Shown piece by piece: positions 25,201 through 34,095 of a stretch of DNA of 64,000 bases (its first letter is position 1; each line of letters opens with the position of its first letter). The translations under genes and the position numbers were made by a program. A model generated the notes under the pieces. That model saw only the letters and a program-made list of their open reading frames with translations, ran no database searches and was not told where the DNA came from. Source of the stretch: Neurospora tetraspora (lineage: Eukaryota > Ascomycota > Sordariomycetes > Sordariales > Sordariaceae); the NCBI RefSeq assembly GCF_033439725.1, contig NW_026944385.1:3319001-3383000 (forward strand), given 5' to 3'.

Positions 25201-25622
25201 AATACGTAGATTAGGTTTGGCGGGTTAAGTTAATTCTATAGTAGTTATATTATTTATAGTACGCGCCGTTCGAATAAGAGTCTTTTTATTATTTCTATTT
25301 CTATTTTTTAAACCGGCGTTTATACGAACTATACGGGTACTAGGTATTGAAAACCGCTTCGATTGTTAGGGTTTATCCCTATTGTTAAGAAGGGAGTGCT
25401 TAGGAAGTATAATTAAGTCGGGAGCGGGCGCGGCGGTATTTAATACAAATTGTATACGGTATAGATTGGGCTATTGATTAGGACCTTTTAGTATTAGCCT
25501 TAATTAATTAGGAGGATCTATACAAATATAGAGTAGTAATCGGATTGTAAATACCTTTAAGATTGGTAATAATATAGTCGTTTGAAGATTTTACTGTTGT
25601 TACGTATCGACGGATTTACGAT
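22201..25622 (-). other. RIP-mutated right arm of the inner DNA transposon, possible second minus-strand gene
   Basis: Strongly AT-rich. On the minus strand a stretch at about 24540-24350 reads openly for some 60 residues (PGKLPTFVSTDYIRIEKDN and onward). Near 24930-25010 a repeated GAGGGAATTC/GAAAGGTTGAG unit gives a Pro/Thr-rich repeat on that strand. This suggests a second, passenger gene encoded opposite to the transposase. No family is recognised, and a + strand open frame at 24908-25195 is probably an artefact of the repeat. Confidence 0.4.
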
Positions 25623-25684
25623 ATGTGTGTATTTGGCGGCTCAATTCAAAAGTAGGGACTGACACCGTGTTTTCAACGCACAGC
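25623..25684 (-). repeat. Right terminal inverted repeat of the inner DNA transposon
   Basis: Reverse complement of the left repeat at 14436-14499. The AT-rich mutated DNA stops abruptly at its inner edge. Confidence 0.85.
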
Positions 25685-25724
25685 GGAGGTCTCGAGCTAA
25701 CAAACAAACCAGTATTGGACTGTA

Positions 25725-26933
25725 CCTTGTTCCTTTCCCACTTGACCGTTGCTTGCATTGGTCAATTCCCATCCAATGTGCAATGTCATCTTGTCTCGTT
25801 CTCTCAGTTGCATTCGAGAGCCTTCAAAGTTGATTCCGACTGTTGGTGATGATGGCCGTCCAGTCAATCCCACGTCGCCGTTATCGGCGGTTTTCGATAC
25901 CAATCCAAGGTCAATTGCTAACCGCTGATCGATGCACCGGCGGACTTGACCCCGACGAGGCTTGAAGGCTTCTCGAGAAAAGTCAAGCCGGGAGATTCAC
26001 ACTGAGGAATTCCGCTTTTCCGCTCTTTGAAAAGACCGTGAGAAGCCGACTGCTTCTGCTCCTATCGCGGACAAACCAACCACAAAGATAACCTGCCCTG
26101 GATGAAAATGTCGTACTCGGTCTGCCGGCAGTGATCATGTCAACCTGTGATGGCTTCCACTGCTCGGTCGGCGCTAGACTGTGGACCGCCGATGACTCGC
26201 TAATCTTTCTTCAACCATATTCCGCAAACCAACGGTCCAATCTCATCACAGATTCTTGCTTCTTCTCGCCCGAGACCGGGTACATTTACGGTAGCCTACA
26301 CTACTCTTCCTAGGCAAGGCAGCCGTGGGGGTTGGCCCCCAAATAGGTCTACCCCCAACGAAGGACCAACGGCTCGACGACTCCTATCGACAGAGCGGTT
26401 ACCTTGGTGATCAATACATCATCCCCCCCGGTATAGGACTGTGCCGCACATGGACTTTTAGGGAAAACTTTAGCGAACGGAGCAACGCTACCCCGTATTA
26501 TTGGATAGACAAAAGTGGTCTGCATCAGACATAAGTCGCCCCGAGTCCTCAAACCCCGCCTCAATCAGTCTTCTTGTTCTCTGTATCGTCGACATACCAC
26601 GGCCAGCCCTTTTCGTCACCTATGGATTCAGCAACAGGCCGCCCAGAGAAAGCTTGACGAACCCTTAAATGCCGGTCCACTCATCTTCCATCTGTACCGC
26701 CCTGGGCCCATTCCGAATCAAGCAAGTGGCATTTCCAAGACGTCTCGAAGGAGCCTTCAAATCTCTTACAAAGCACTCGACTATTGCACGCCTCCGACCT
26801 TCCGGAAGCACGCGGGAAGCAGACAACTTTTGTTTCAACCCAGAGATTGGTGCCCTTCGACTACTGATTCATGTCTTGGCCTGCTTCAAGTTCACCAGAC
26901 CTGGCACGTCGGTTACCGGATCCGGCCTGCGCC
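25725..26933. other. Intergenic region upstream of the Clr5 gene
   Basis: Normal composition resumes at the MITE edge. No gene is supported. Some C-rich and T-rich stretches near 26.5-26.9 kb look like promoter and leader sequence of the Clr5-domain gene. Confidence 0.5.
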
Positions 26934-28864
26934 ATGATTACTAGCTCGGGAGCCATCCACTCCAAGGAGGAGTGGGAGGTGTGGAAGAAAACCATCACAC
27001 ATCTGTACTTGTCCGAGAAGAGAAAGCTCCGAGATGTGAGGGAGATCATGATCCAGAAACATGGATTTCGCGCGACGTGAGTGGAGATCCTATACACACC
27101 GGAACCACGGTTTGCAATGACTGGCGTAGTCTGACTTGCGGTTATCGTTGTAGCATACACCAGTACAAGATCAGACTCCAGCAATGGGGCCTCGAGAAGA
27201 ACAACAAGGTAAGACAAGTTCCGGCTGGTACGGCTAATCATGGCCCAGGTTTGCTCACGCGACGCTTCGTTTCCTAGGAGAGTGACATGAGATTCATGTC
27301 GGCCAAGGCCGCTCAGAGAGCTGCTCAGGGCAAAAAGTCAGCCTTCCGCGTCAGGGGCAGAGAGATATCACAAACTGAGCTCGACCGATACTGGCATCGC
27401 AAGCACCATGGCCATCAAAAAGCTTGCTCCCAAGATATTGAGCTGTCCAATATGCCGGATGAAATCGAGTGCTACACGCCTGTGAGCAGTCGTCCAAACT
27501 CACCAACTCGGCCCGGTCTGGACCCCCCACAGCCGCCCGAGGTAATCCCCCGGGACCCAGTTACGGCTGCAGCCGAACTCGTGGCGATCCACCGGGATCC
27601 CCCCGTTGTGCCAAACCAGTCTGTCGGGACACCTATCGACACGCCCGTCCATATCGCGACACCCCCAGCAGCGCTGATATCACCACCCAATACCGAGCTG
27701 GTCAGCCCTACGAGTGTCAAACCAATCAAATCACGACCAAACTTACCTCCCGAAATACTCCTCCTGCGACAGCAACAGCGGCGGAAACCACCAATTGGGA
27801 AGACGGAAGAGGACTTGCCCGAGAGCAGTCATCCCGACAACTGGCGCCGCAAGCGCAAACTCACCGACTTACACCCACTTACACCACCAGGACACCTCCT
27901 CTCGGTTCAGACGGTGGTAACCGGCACGCGGGACTTTTACGTCCGCTTCGTGCACTCGCAGGTAGACGAGTCGGACGTAGTCCAGCAGCCACCGCACTGG
28001 AACCTGCGGCGCTTCTACGAACTCGCCCTTTCCGTGTCCGCCCAGCTCTCCCTACCCCAGTGGAACGACAAGCGCGACAGCATCGTGACGCTCTACAACG
28101 ACACGCTAGACCAGATCCGGCCCATCCTCACGCCCGACCCGAACCCGCTGCTGCTTACTTGTATCTTCCAAGTCTGCTGTCGCTTCTGGCAGGACGGCAA
28201 GGCCCTGGCCCTGCGCTACCTCCTCACCTACATTCGGCACGAGGTCGGCCAGCTCCACGGGCAGTCGCACCCGCTCTACGCCGTGTGCGACTCCCTGCTA
28301 CGCAGCCCCGAGGTGCTGTCGGACCTGGTGGCCACCAGCCTCCGCTGGGCCGTCAACGGGCTGGCCGACCGCCTGGGCGCGGACCACCCGCAGACGCTCG
28401 CGGCGGCGCGCGGACTGTACTCGGCCCTCTACGCCCAGGGCGACCTGGCTTCGGCGAAAAGGTACATGGTCGCGGCCGCCGAGCTGGAGGAGAAGGCTCA
28501 CCCGGAAGACACGTACGGCAGGCTGGACTCGCTGGTCAGGGTCATTCATTGCGAGCTGGGCATGAACGACATCACGTCCGCGCTGGAGAACCTCAAGATC
28601 TTTGAGAGCACGCTCGATAGCCTGTCGGGCGCGGCCGATTGGCGGATGCGGCTGTGCTACTTGAGGGCCAAGGGTGAGGCGTTGAGGCAGCAGGGAGACC
28701 CAAAGGCGGTCGATGTGCTCGATGAGCAGCTGAGGCTGGCGAGGGAGAGCAGTCCGTTGCAGAATGGTTGGTGGGCGGTAGTGTCGGGGGAGAAACATCT
28801 GGCGTATGCGAAACGGTCGGTTAGGACGATGGAGAGGGTGGTGCCTTACCCGCTTCCTTGCTGA
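26934..28864 (+). CDS. Clr5-domain protein
   Basis: Three exons, 26934-27076, 27154-27208 and 27278-28864 (introns GTGAGT..TGTAG and GTAAGA..CCTAG), encode 594 residues. Residues about 14-70 form a Clr5 domain: W..WKKTITHLYL, LRDVREIMIQKHGFRAT then QYKIRLQQWGLEKN across the first two introns. A Pro/Ser-rich linker follows (about 110-270). The C-terminal half is helical, with repeated A-rich helices such as LGADHPQTLAAARGLYSALY and DLASAKRYMVAAAELE, which suggest TPR-like repeats. Clr5-domain proteins are numerous in Sordariomycetes and resemble chromatin or regulatory factors; the role of this one is unknown. A 378-codon frame overlapping exon 3 is a GC-bias shadow. Confidence 0.85.
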
Positions 28865-29454
28865 CTGGCAGCCTTTAAGTCCTCCTTTGGCCGGTCGATG
28901 GGTGGTCTTTGTTCAGTTGTGGTGTTCCCCTTTTATGGAAAGAGCAGAGGAGTTCGAGGAGTTGGGCTTTGCGAGAGAGACCTTGATGGTCACCTTCTTA
29001 TTTATTATATGGTGTTGCTGATGTTGTCGTTCGTGGTTTGTCGGAGAGTCGGGAAAATCCCACAGGTCCAGTCCGGGTAGCACCTGCCCTAAAATGCCCT
29101 AGCGCTGCACATCATCAGCGGAGGTGCACGGGCCTGCAGTTTCAAACACAGTGGGCATCGTCAAGGTTCTCGGACTAGCTTTCGGCCAAGCAAAAGGGAG
29201 TCGCCGGTGAGGGGCAATTCATATACATGTACACTCGGTTACACGGCGATGTTGATACTACTGCAGCAAGCCAACCATCGCGGTATGGATCGCCGGTGGA
29301 TTCGAAGGAGGGGTATCCGGGAAGCCTGAGATGGATATGAGGTCGGAGATCCCATAGAAAGCACCGGGCCTGACACTTATTCTTATCACGCTCAGCATCA
29401 GTCTCTTAATCCGGGGTTCTCACCGTCTTTGTAGCACAAACAGTTCCTAACACC
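28865..29454. other. Intergenic
   Basis: Region between the Clr5 gene and the FAD monooxygenase, both on the + strand. No gene, RNA or repeat recognised. It should contain the 3' end of the first gene and the promoter of the second. Confidence 0.5.
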
Positions 29455-31013
29455 ATGGCTATCGCCCAAGAAAATAGCGAGCTGCACGTCTTGATCATAG
29501 GTGCCGGCCTTGGTGGCTTGACACTTGCCCAAGGTCTTCGCAAGCAAGGCATTAGCTTCCAGATCTTTGAGCGTGACGCCAGCGCTGAGGCGAGAGGCCA
29601 AGGATACGCCGTTGGGCTTCACGAGTAACTACTCACCCCATTCACTACTTCCAGTGGTTATGCTTTCTGGACACTGACATACGGTACGGGCAGTCCGGAA
29701 AAGCTCTTTGGTGGCTCTCTCCCTGATGAAGTCTTCTCATCTCTCCGATCATCATGCCACCTCCTTCCTCTACAGCTGCCATCGTGCTTAGCCATGTTCT
29801 TTCCAGATGGGCGGGCAGGGTACGTGACAGATAGCCCAGAGACGCCTTGCATCAGAGCCCACAGGTTACGTCTGCGTCAGGCTTTAGCTCGCGACCTCGA
29901 CATCCAGTGGGGAAAACGGGCGCAGAGGATCGAAGAGGGTGAGGATAGGGTGACGGTATGGTTTGAGGATGGGACAAAGGCGAAGGGCACTGTCCTCGTT
30001 GGCGCTGATGGAACTTTCAGTGCAGGTTTGTGACCATCTTTCCATTGTTTACATGATGATGATGACGATAAAACGGATGTGTGGACAGTGGCTGACAATC
30101 ATCTTGCCTGACCAACAGTACGCCCACACGTCCTCCAGAAACCGAACTCGGAGGTCTTGGAGATCTCGACCTATTCCACTTTCACAATGGGCGAGTGTCG
30201 TCTGAACCGTGCCGAAATGGAGAGTCAGCTCCAGATGGCTTATTCGTGTTATGTCGCCTTTGGACCGGACTTTGTTCTCTTCAGCGCTCTGAACCGCGTC
30301 AGCGATGATGGATCCTACGGAGACTACTACTGGATGACGATAGAAAGTCAAGACGTGGGTGATAATCACTGGGTCAAGACGGGCACGGCGGAAGAGAGGC
30401 TGCGGAAGACGAAGGAGAGGGTCCAGGCGTTAGACCCGAAGTTCAGGGTCACGGTGGAAAAAACAGAGGTGGAAGGTCTGAAGAAGGTGACGGTATGTCG
30501 AATGTGATGATGGACCATTTTACGATGAGGCAGGCAGGACTGACAACAGTGTTTCCAGACATGGTACGATGCTCTTATAGAGGACATCCCTCCGGTCAAC
30601 AGGGTCATTTTGATCGGGGATGCCGCCCATCCGATGACACCGAGTAAGTTTTTGCTCAACTTTCACACTAAACATGTTTCATCAACATTGTATTGTTCAA
30701 GTACGAAGTTCGAACCAGCGAGAGAGCTAACCCAGTTTCGTCGACAGGTCGCGGAGAAGGCGCAATTTACGCCATCAGGGACGCAGTCGGGCTATCCAAG
30801 CTTCTTTCCGAAAACAAACATCAGTCGATCCACATGCTACGGCACAAGATGGATGAGTATCAGCGGACGTTGGTGAGCGAAGGCAACAAATCGATCTTGC
30901 TGGCTCGCCAGGTCATGGCGAAGGCCCGTCAAAGGGAGACGGTGAGTAAGCCCATGGCTTGGGGGCATGAGTTGAAGATACTGAACGAGGCAGTACCATT
31001 GCCGCTTGAGTAA
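29455..31013 (+). CDS. FAD-dependent monooxygenase (salicylate hydroxylase-like group)
   Basis: Five exons join without a break: 29455-29624, 29694-30025, 30119-30492, 30559-30643 and 30748-31013, for 408 residues. All introns are GT..AG and some have CTGAC-type branch sites. The N-terminus has the dinucleotide-binding GAGLGG (16-21) in a beta-alpha-beta fold (HVLIIGAGLGGLTLAQGL) with FERD at the second strand. The middle has LVGADGTFS (the DG motif) and the C-terminal part has GDAAHPMTPSRGEG (from about residue 312), which binds the FAD ribityl chain. These are the three motifs of class A flavin hydroxylases that use NAD(P)H and oxygen. The substrate is not predictable. The family spans catabolism and secondary metabolism; no cluster partner is evident. 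Confidence 0.9.
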
Positions 31014-31832
31014 GTAGGGGTTCGGGGGGAATGAATCCCTTTTCGCTGGTTTTCAGATCAATATTGTATCCTCCCCCCACACACAACCAAAGATGAAGGA
31101 TCAGTAGCTGGTCAGCTTCCGTGCTTATTGTGGTTAGAAGAACGCTGTTGGTATTATCGTATCGATTAGCGTCTTGATGTTCTGAACTTGACAGGTTCGA
31201 ATTTCGATGTCCCGCTGCAAGATCCCAAGTATGTACGGATTATGCTCCGATACTAAGTAGTATAGGAAAGTAATGCGGTTACCATGGATTCGCGTTTAGC
31301 GATCCTGTTGTTTCTACTTGAGTAACCCGCTCCTTCGCCTATCACCAGCCAAGCCCTGCAGGAACTCGGCCTTTAATATCCGCGGCATCCAATATGAGTG
31401 GTGCGCTTGGGAACACCTCTCCCTAACTGCTCTAACTGTTTTCTTCCAACATATCTTTCGCAAGAAAGCATCACCGAATGTTGCAAAAACGGCACGATCC
31501 CCGCAACCTCCGCAACCGGGAAAGACTAACGGCATGTGATTTTAGCCCTACGATTTATGATCCCAGAAGAACCGCGATCGCGTCATGGTTGGATCTCGTC
31601 CGGGGAAATGGGAACTAATGGTGCGATGGTTGCCTAAGTAGGTAGTCTGTTACAAGGTGAAGATGAAGGACGCAGTAAAGGATAGCAACGCAAGTGGGGG
31701 GAAGAGGTAGAAGTAGGTAGGTATAAAGGCATCGCGATGTCCTCTTTCTCCATCCTAGCCACAACTAAAGTGTCGTTGATCCAGCACTTACTTGACACCC
31801 TTCTGCTCATTACTCTAGTCAAACCAGTCAAT
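31014..31832. other. Intergenic region upstream of the DUF3237 gene
   Basis: No gene supported. Contains a TATA-like box at 31722 and a leader before the ATG at 31833. An upstream in-frame ATG at 31737 exists but would place the signal peptide internally. Confidence 0.5.
31722..31727 (+). promoter_or_regulatory. TATA-like box of the DUF3237 gene
   Basis: TATAAA followed by GG, 106 bp upstream of the ATG at 31833. Motif and position only. Confidence 0.4.
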
Positions 31833-32367
31833 ATGTTCTTCTCCAAGCTTGCCTTTGCTCTTTCCACCTTTATCGGGCTGGCGGCCATCCAGGGCTCGTA
31901 CGGCCAACCCACCGGCGCCGTCGCCGCCGTCGCCGCCGTTCCTCCCGCTCCTCCCGGCCTCAGCTTCTTATACTCCCTTAACTGCACCCTCGGCACACAG
32001 ATCCCCGTTGGCACCGGTCCGCGCGGCACGAGGATTGTGATTCCTATTGTTGGGGGGACTTTTCAGGGTCCTAAGTTGAAGGGTAGGTTAGCTCTAGACT
32101 ACTGTCCTGCTTCACTTCACTTCACTTCAATTCACTTCACTCCACGCCCACATAACTAAACCAACCCCCCTTCATAAAGGCAAGATCCTCAACCTCGGAG
32201 CCGACTGGGCCCTCTCCAGCACCAGCACCAGCGGTGCCGAAAGCACGGTCAACGTCGACACGCGCTACCAGCTTGTTACGGACGACGGCGCCAATATTTT
32301 TATTCAGACTCGGGGCATGCTGCCTTCCCAGACACGTGGGAATCGGTCGACCAAGTCATCCAGTTGA
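31833..32367 (+). pseudogene. Secreted DUF3237-domain protein gene, truncated by a rearrangement
   Basis: Exon 1 31833-32082 and exon 2 from 32180 (intron GTAGGT..AAAG). The N-terminus is a signal peptide (MFFSKLAFALSTFIGLAAIQ). The mature part follows the DUF3237 pattern: LNCTLGTQIPVGTGPRGTR, VPIVGGTFQGPKLKGKIL, LGADWAL and DTRYQLVTDDGANIFIQTRG, i.e. the N-terminal half of the beta-barrel. At 32309 the gene meets foreign DNA copied from the kinase gene at 9.96 kb, which adds about 19 unrelated residues and a stop at 32365-32367. About half the domain is missing, so the product is probably inactive. Family function is unknown. Confidence 0.75.
32309..32351. repeat. 43-bp exact copy of part of the SRPK-like kinase gene
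   Basis: The 43 bases are identical to 9959-10001, an internal coding segment of the SRPK-like kinase (same strand). The match starts at the point where DUF3237 similarity ends and stops at the GGTCGAC, beyond which the two loci differ. This is seen directly by comparing the two regions. Confidence 0.9.
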
Positions 32368-32385
32368 AAGTTGAAAGTGTAGTGA
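32351..32385. repeat. Short copy of an exon of the OPT transporter gene
   Basis: About 35 bases match 52542-52576, inside exon 3 of the OPT gene, with three or four substitutions, two of them C to T. It abuts the kinase-derived piece directly and carries the stop codon ending the truncated DUF3237 frame. Confidence 0.8.
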
Positions 32386-32433
32386 CGCCCGTTCTGGGAA
32401 GGAGCCAACCATGAACCCACCATGATGAGGTAT

Positions 32434-32480
32434 CCCTTCCTTGGGAAGGAACGAACACTAATGTTCCTTCCTTAGGAAGG
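32434..32480. repeat. Inverted repeat able to form a long hairpin
   Basis: Two 17-19 base arms (CCTTCCTTGGGAAGGAAC and GTTCCTTCCTTAGGAAGG) flank a short loop of about ten bases, and each arm is itself nearly palindromic. It lies between the OPT-derived piece and the RIP-mutated block. It could be a rearrangement or transposon-end relic, or a structured RNA; no evidence separates these. Confidence 0.6.
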
Positions 32481-32579
32481 ATGGAAAACTCTGCTGCTAC
32501 TGCTATTGGATGTTCTCTCTGATTTGGTTCCTCTTCTCTCAATAGTTGTCCGGGGGTCCCTACCAATCTATTAACCGAT

Positions 32580-33206
32580 GCGATAGTAACGACTAGGGCA
32601 AAGGCAACTATTATAGTAGTAAGAAGTAACGTTGAGGATGACTAAGGAGAAGAATGGAGCGAGGACGAAAACGACTAAACGCTACTAAATTTAACGTTCG
32701 GGGTATATTTTATTAATAAAATTTTATAAATATATTTAGAATATGCTAGTAATTGCCTGCTCCAATTTAAAGACTACCTTTCTACTATACAAATTCTCTA
32801 GGAAATATACTTCGAATTAAAGTAGAATTTCGACCAAACCCTCTAAACAATCCTCGAATCCCCAACCCCTCCCACCTTAGCGACTTTAAAATCGTTAACA
32901 GAATTCACTTACGAAGACGAACACGCTTTTTCCATCTACCTCCTAATCCTTAAAAAGGAAAAGCATTAAATTAATAACAATAACAAGGATAAGGATGGCA
33001 AGGAAAAAGATAGTAAGAATAAGGATAATAGTAATAGTAATCTACTATTAATTTATATTAATAGCGGAACTAATAAGACTAAAGGCATATACGAGAGGTT
33101 CGAAAACTATAACAACGGTGAACAACTTTCTATACTAACGATACTCGCCTACTAAAAGGGCTATCGAATTATATATAAGAAAATTCTAATATTAATACTA
33201 TACTCT
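32580..33206. other. RIP-mutated AT-rich block
   Basis: Composition shifts sharply to high AT with few CpA or TpG. Coding is likely to continue from here into the pseudogene at 33207-33860 on the + strand, but stops and uncertain frame prevent recognition. No transposon ends were found. Confidence 0.5.
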
Positions 33207-33860
33207 TCAATAACTCCTTCAATCCTATCTACTGGTATATTATTCTTAGTTCTCGAAACTGCGTTAATATATAAACTATACGCATATAAGGATAAAGAAA
33301 CCATCTATAGCACTTTAACGAATAACCAATAGTCGTCGGTACTTTATAAGGGTTTATGTAATTACGAAGCCTGGAGGGAAGGCATACGTTACTCCACATC
33401 GTTCACTACAGGCCTATCTCAAGAGGAGGTAGAAGAAGCCGCACGTCAACGAAAGCGGGAGTATAACCGCCAATGGCAGAAGGCAGACAGGGAAAAGAGG
33501 AAGATGGAAGACCCCGAGAAGTACAAGGAGAAGCAGAGACAGTATAACCGCCAATAGCAGAAGGCAGACAAGGAGAAGAGGAAGATGGAAGACCCCGAGA
33601 AGTACAAGGAGAAGCAGAGACAGTACAATGAGAAGCAGAGAAAGTACGAAGAGAAGAACAGGGACGAAATCAACCGGAAGGCTCGTAAGAGGATGGCTAA
33701 GAAGAGGGCTGCTGAAACTGCTGAAGAGAAGGACGAACGTAAGCGGAGGGCTCGTGAGAAGTGGGCTGAGAAGGGGGCTGCTGAAACTGCTGAAGAGAAG
33801 GACGAACGCAATAGGAAGAGGCGCGAGCAGAGGGCAGCTAAAAGGATGAAGACAGAATGA
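33207..33860 (+). pseudogene. RIP-damaged repetitive gene with charged coiled-coil C-terminus
   Basis: A + strand frame runs to a stop at 33858-33860 and is broken by TAG at 33330-33332 and 33555-33557. The second sits where a neighbouring repeat copy has TGG, so it is a clear G-to-A RIP change. The readable C-terminus consists of two 27-residue repeats (EYNRQWQKADREKRKMEDPE type) and two 23-residue repeats (AAETAEEKDER type), all very rich in K, R and E and predicted to form coiled coil. The 5' portion is far more mutated than the 3' 490 bp. The family is not recognised; it may be a passenger of a mobile element. Confidence 0.65.
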
Positions 33861-33910
33861 GCATAGCACACTAATTCCCTGTATAATAGTAGACGTAAAG
33901 AATATCTGAT

Positions 33911-34095
33911 TATGAGTTGGTAGTATAGATGGCAATATGTAACAAATCGTGGCAAACATCTGCTCCTTGAACGTCCATGGCCCTGGGTTGAGGGAACAGC
34001 AAGATCTGGATAACCGACCCACCAAGACCTGCCAGAATTCGTCAGTCGCCTTTTCAAGGACGGATGATTCCCGGAAACAATATCAACCAGGAACA
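33911..34095. repeat. Copy of OPT transporter exon 2 and intron 1 sequence
   Basis: Matches 52936 to about 53195 in the same orientation, with a deletion of about 75 bp near 33990. Identity is about 90 to 95 percent before it drops in the last 40 bases. Antisense reading gives the OPT peptide SLNPGPWTFKEQMFATICY. Because it includes intron sequence, the copy was made at DNA level. The start codon of the DUF3176 gene lies inside it. Confidence 0.85.

Larger units (their letters stand above)
14436..25684. mobile_element. DNA transposon with about 62-bp TIRs, RIP-mutated and split by a gypsy element
   Basis: Near-identical inverted repeats (14436-14499 and 25623-25684) bound this 11.25-kb block, which lies inside the MITE. 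Removing the gypsy insertion leaves about 4.7 kb. On the + strand just after the gypsy 3' LTR (21.85-22.15 kb) a decayed DDE transposase C-terminus is readable, with LDFNPIEAYFS, the RIP-altered form of the SPDFNPIE motif of Tc1/mariner-like and DDE_3 transposases. Its N-terminal part should be at 14.5-15.1 kb. The right 3 kb seems to hold a second gene on the minus strand. The target duplication could not be defined. Confidence 0.75.
14207..25722. mobile_element. Short TIR element (TA target site), split by an 11.2-kb insertion
   Basis: The left end (14207 inward) and the right end (25722 inward, reverse complement) both begin with CAGTCC and continue CTGGTTTGTTTGTTAGC. Each is flanked by TA (14205-14206 and 25723-25724). 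About 229 bp at the left and 37 bp at the right belong to this element. Together they match the intact 281-bp copy at 56073-56353 along its whole length, which shows the rest is a later insertion. CAGT ends next to a TA duplication suggest a non-autonomous Tc1/mariner-type MITE. It sits 180 bp upstream of the Zn2Cys6 gene start. Confidence 0.8.

Noticed and set aside
14300-25600. Centromere-like or mitochondrial origin of the AT-rich block
   Set aside because: The AT-richness is explained by RIP of nested transposons with recognisable LTRs, TIRs and domain remnants.
27469-28605. 378-codon frame inside the Clr5 gene
   Set aside because: It overlaps the third exon of the Clr5 gene in another frame and is a high-GC shadow with no family pattern.
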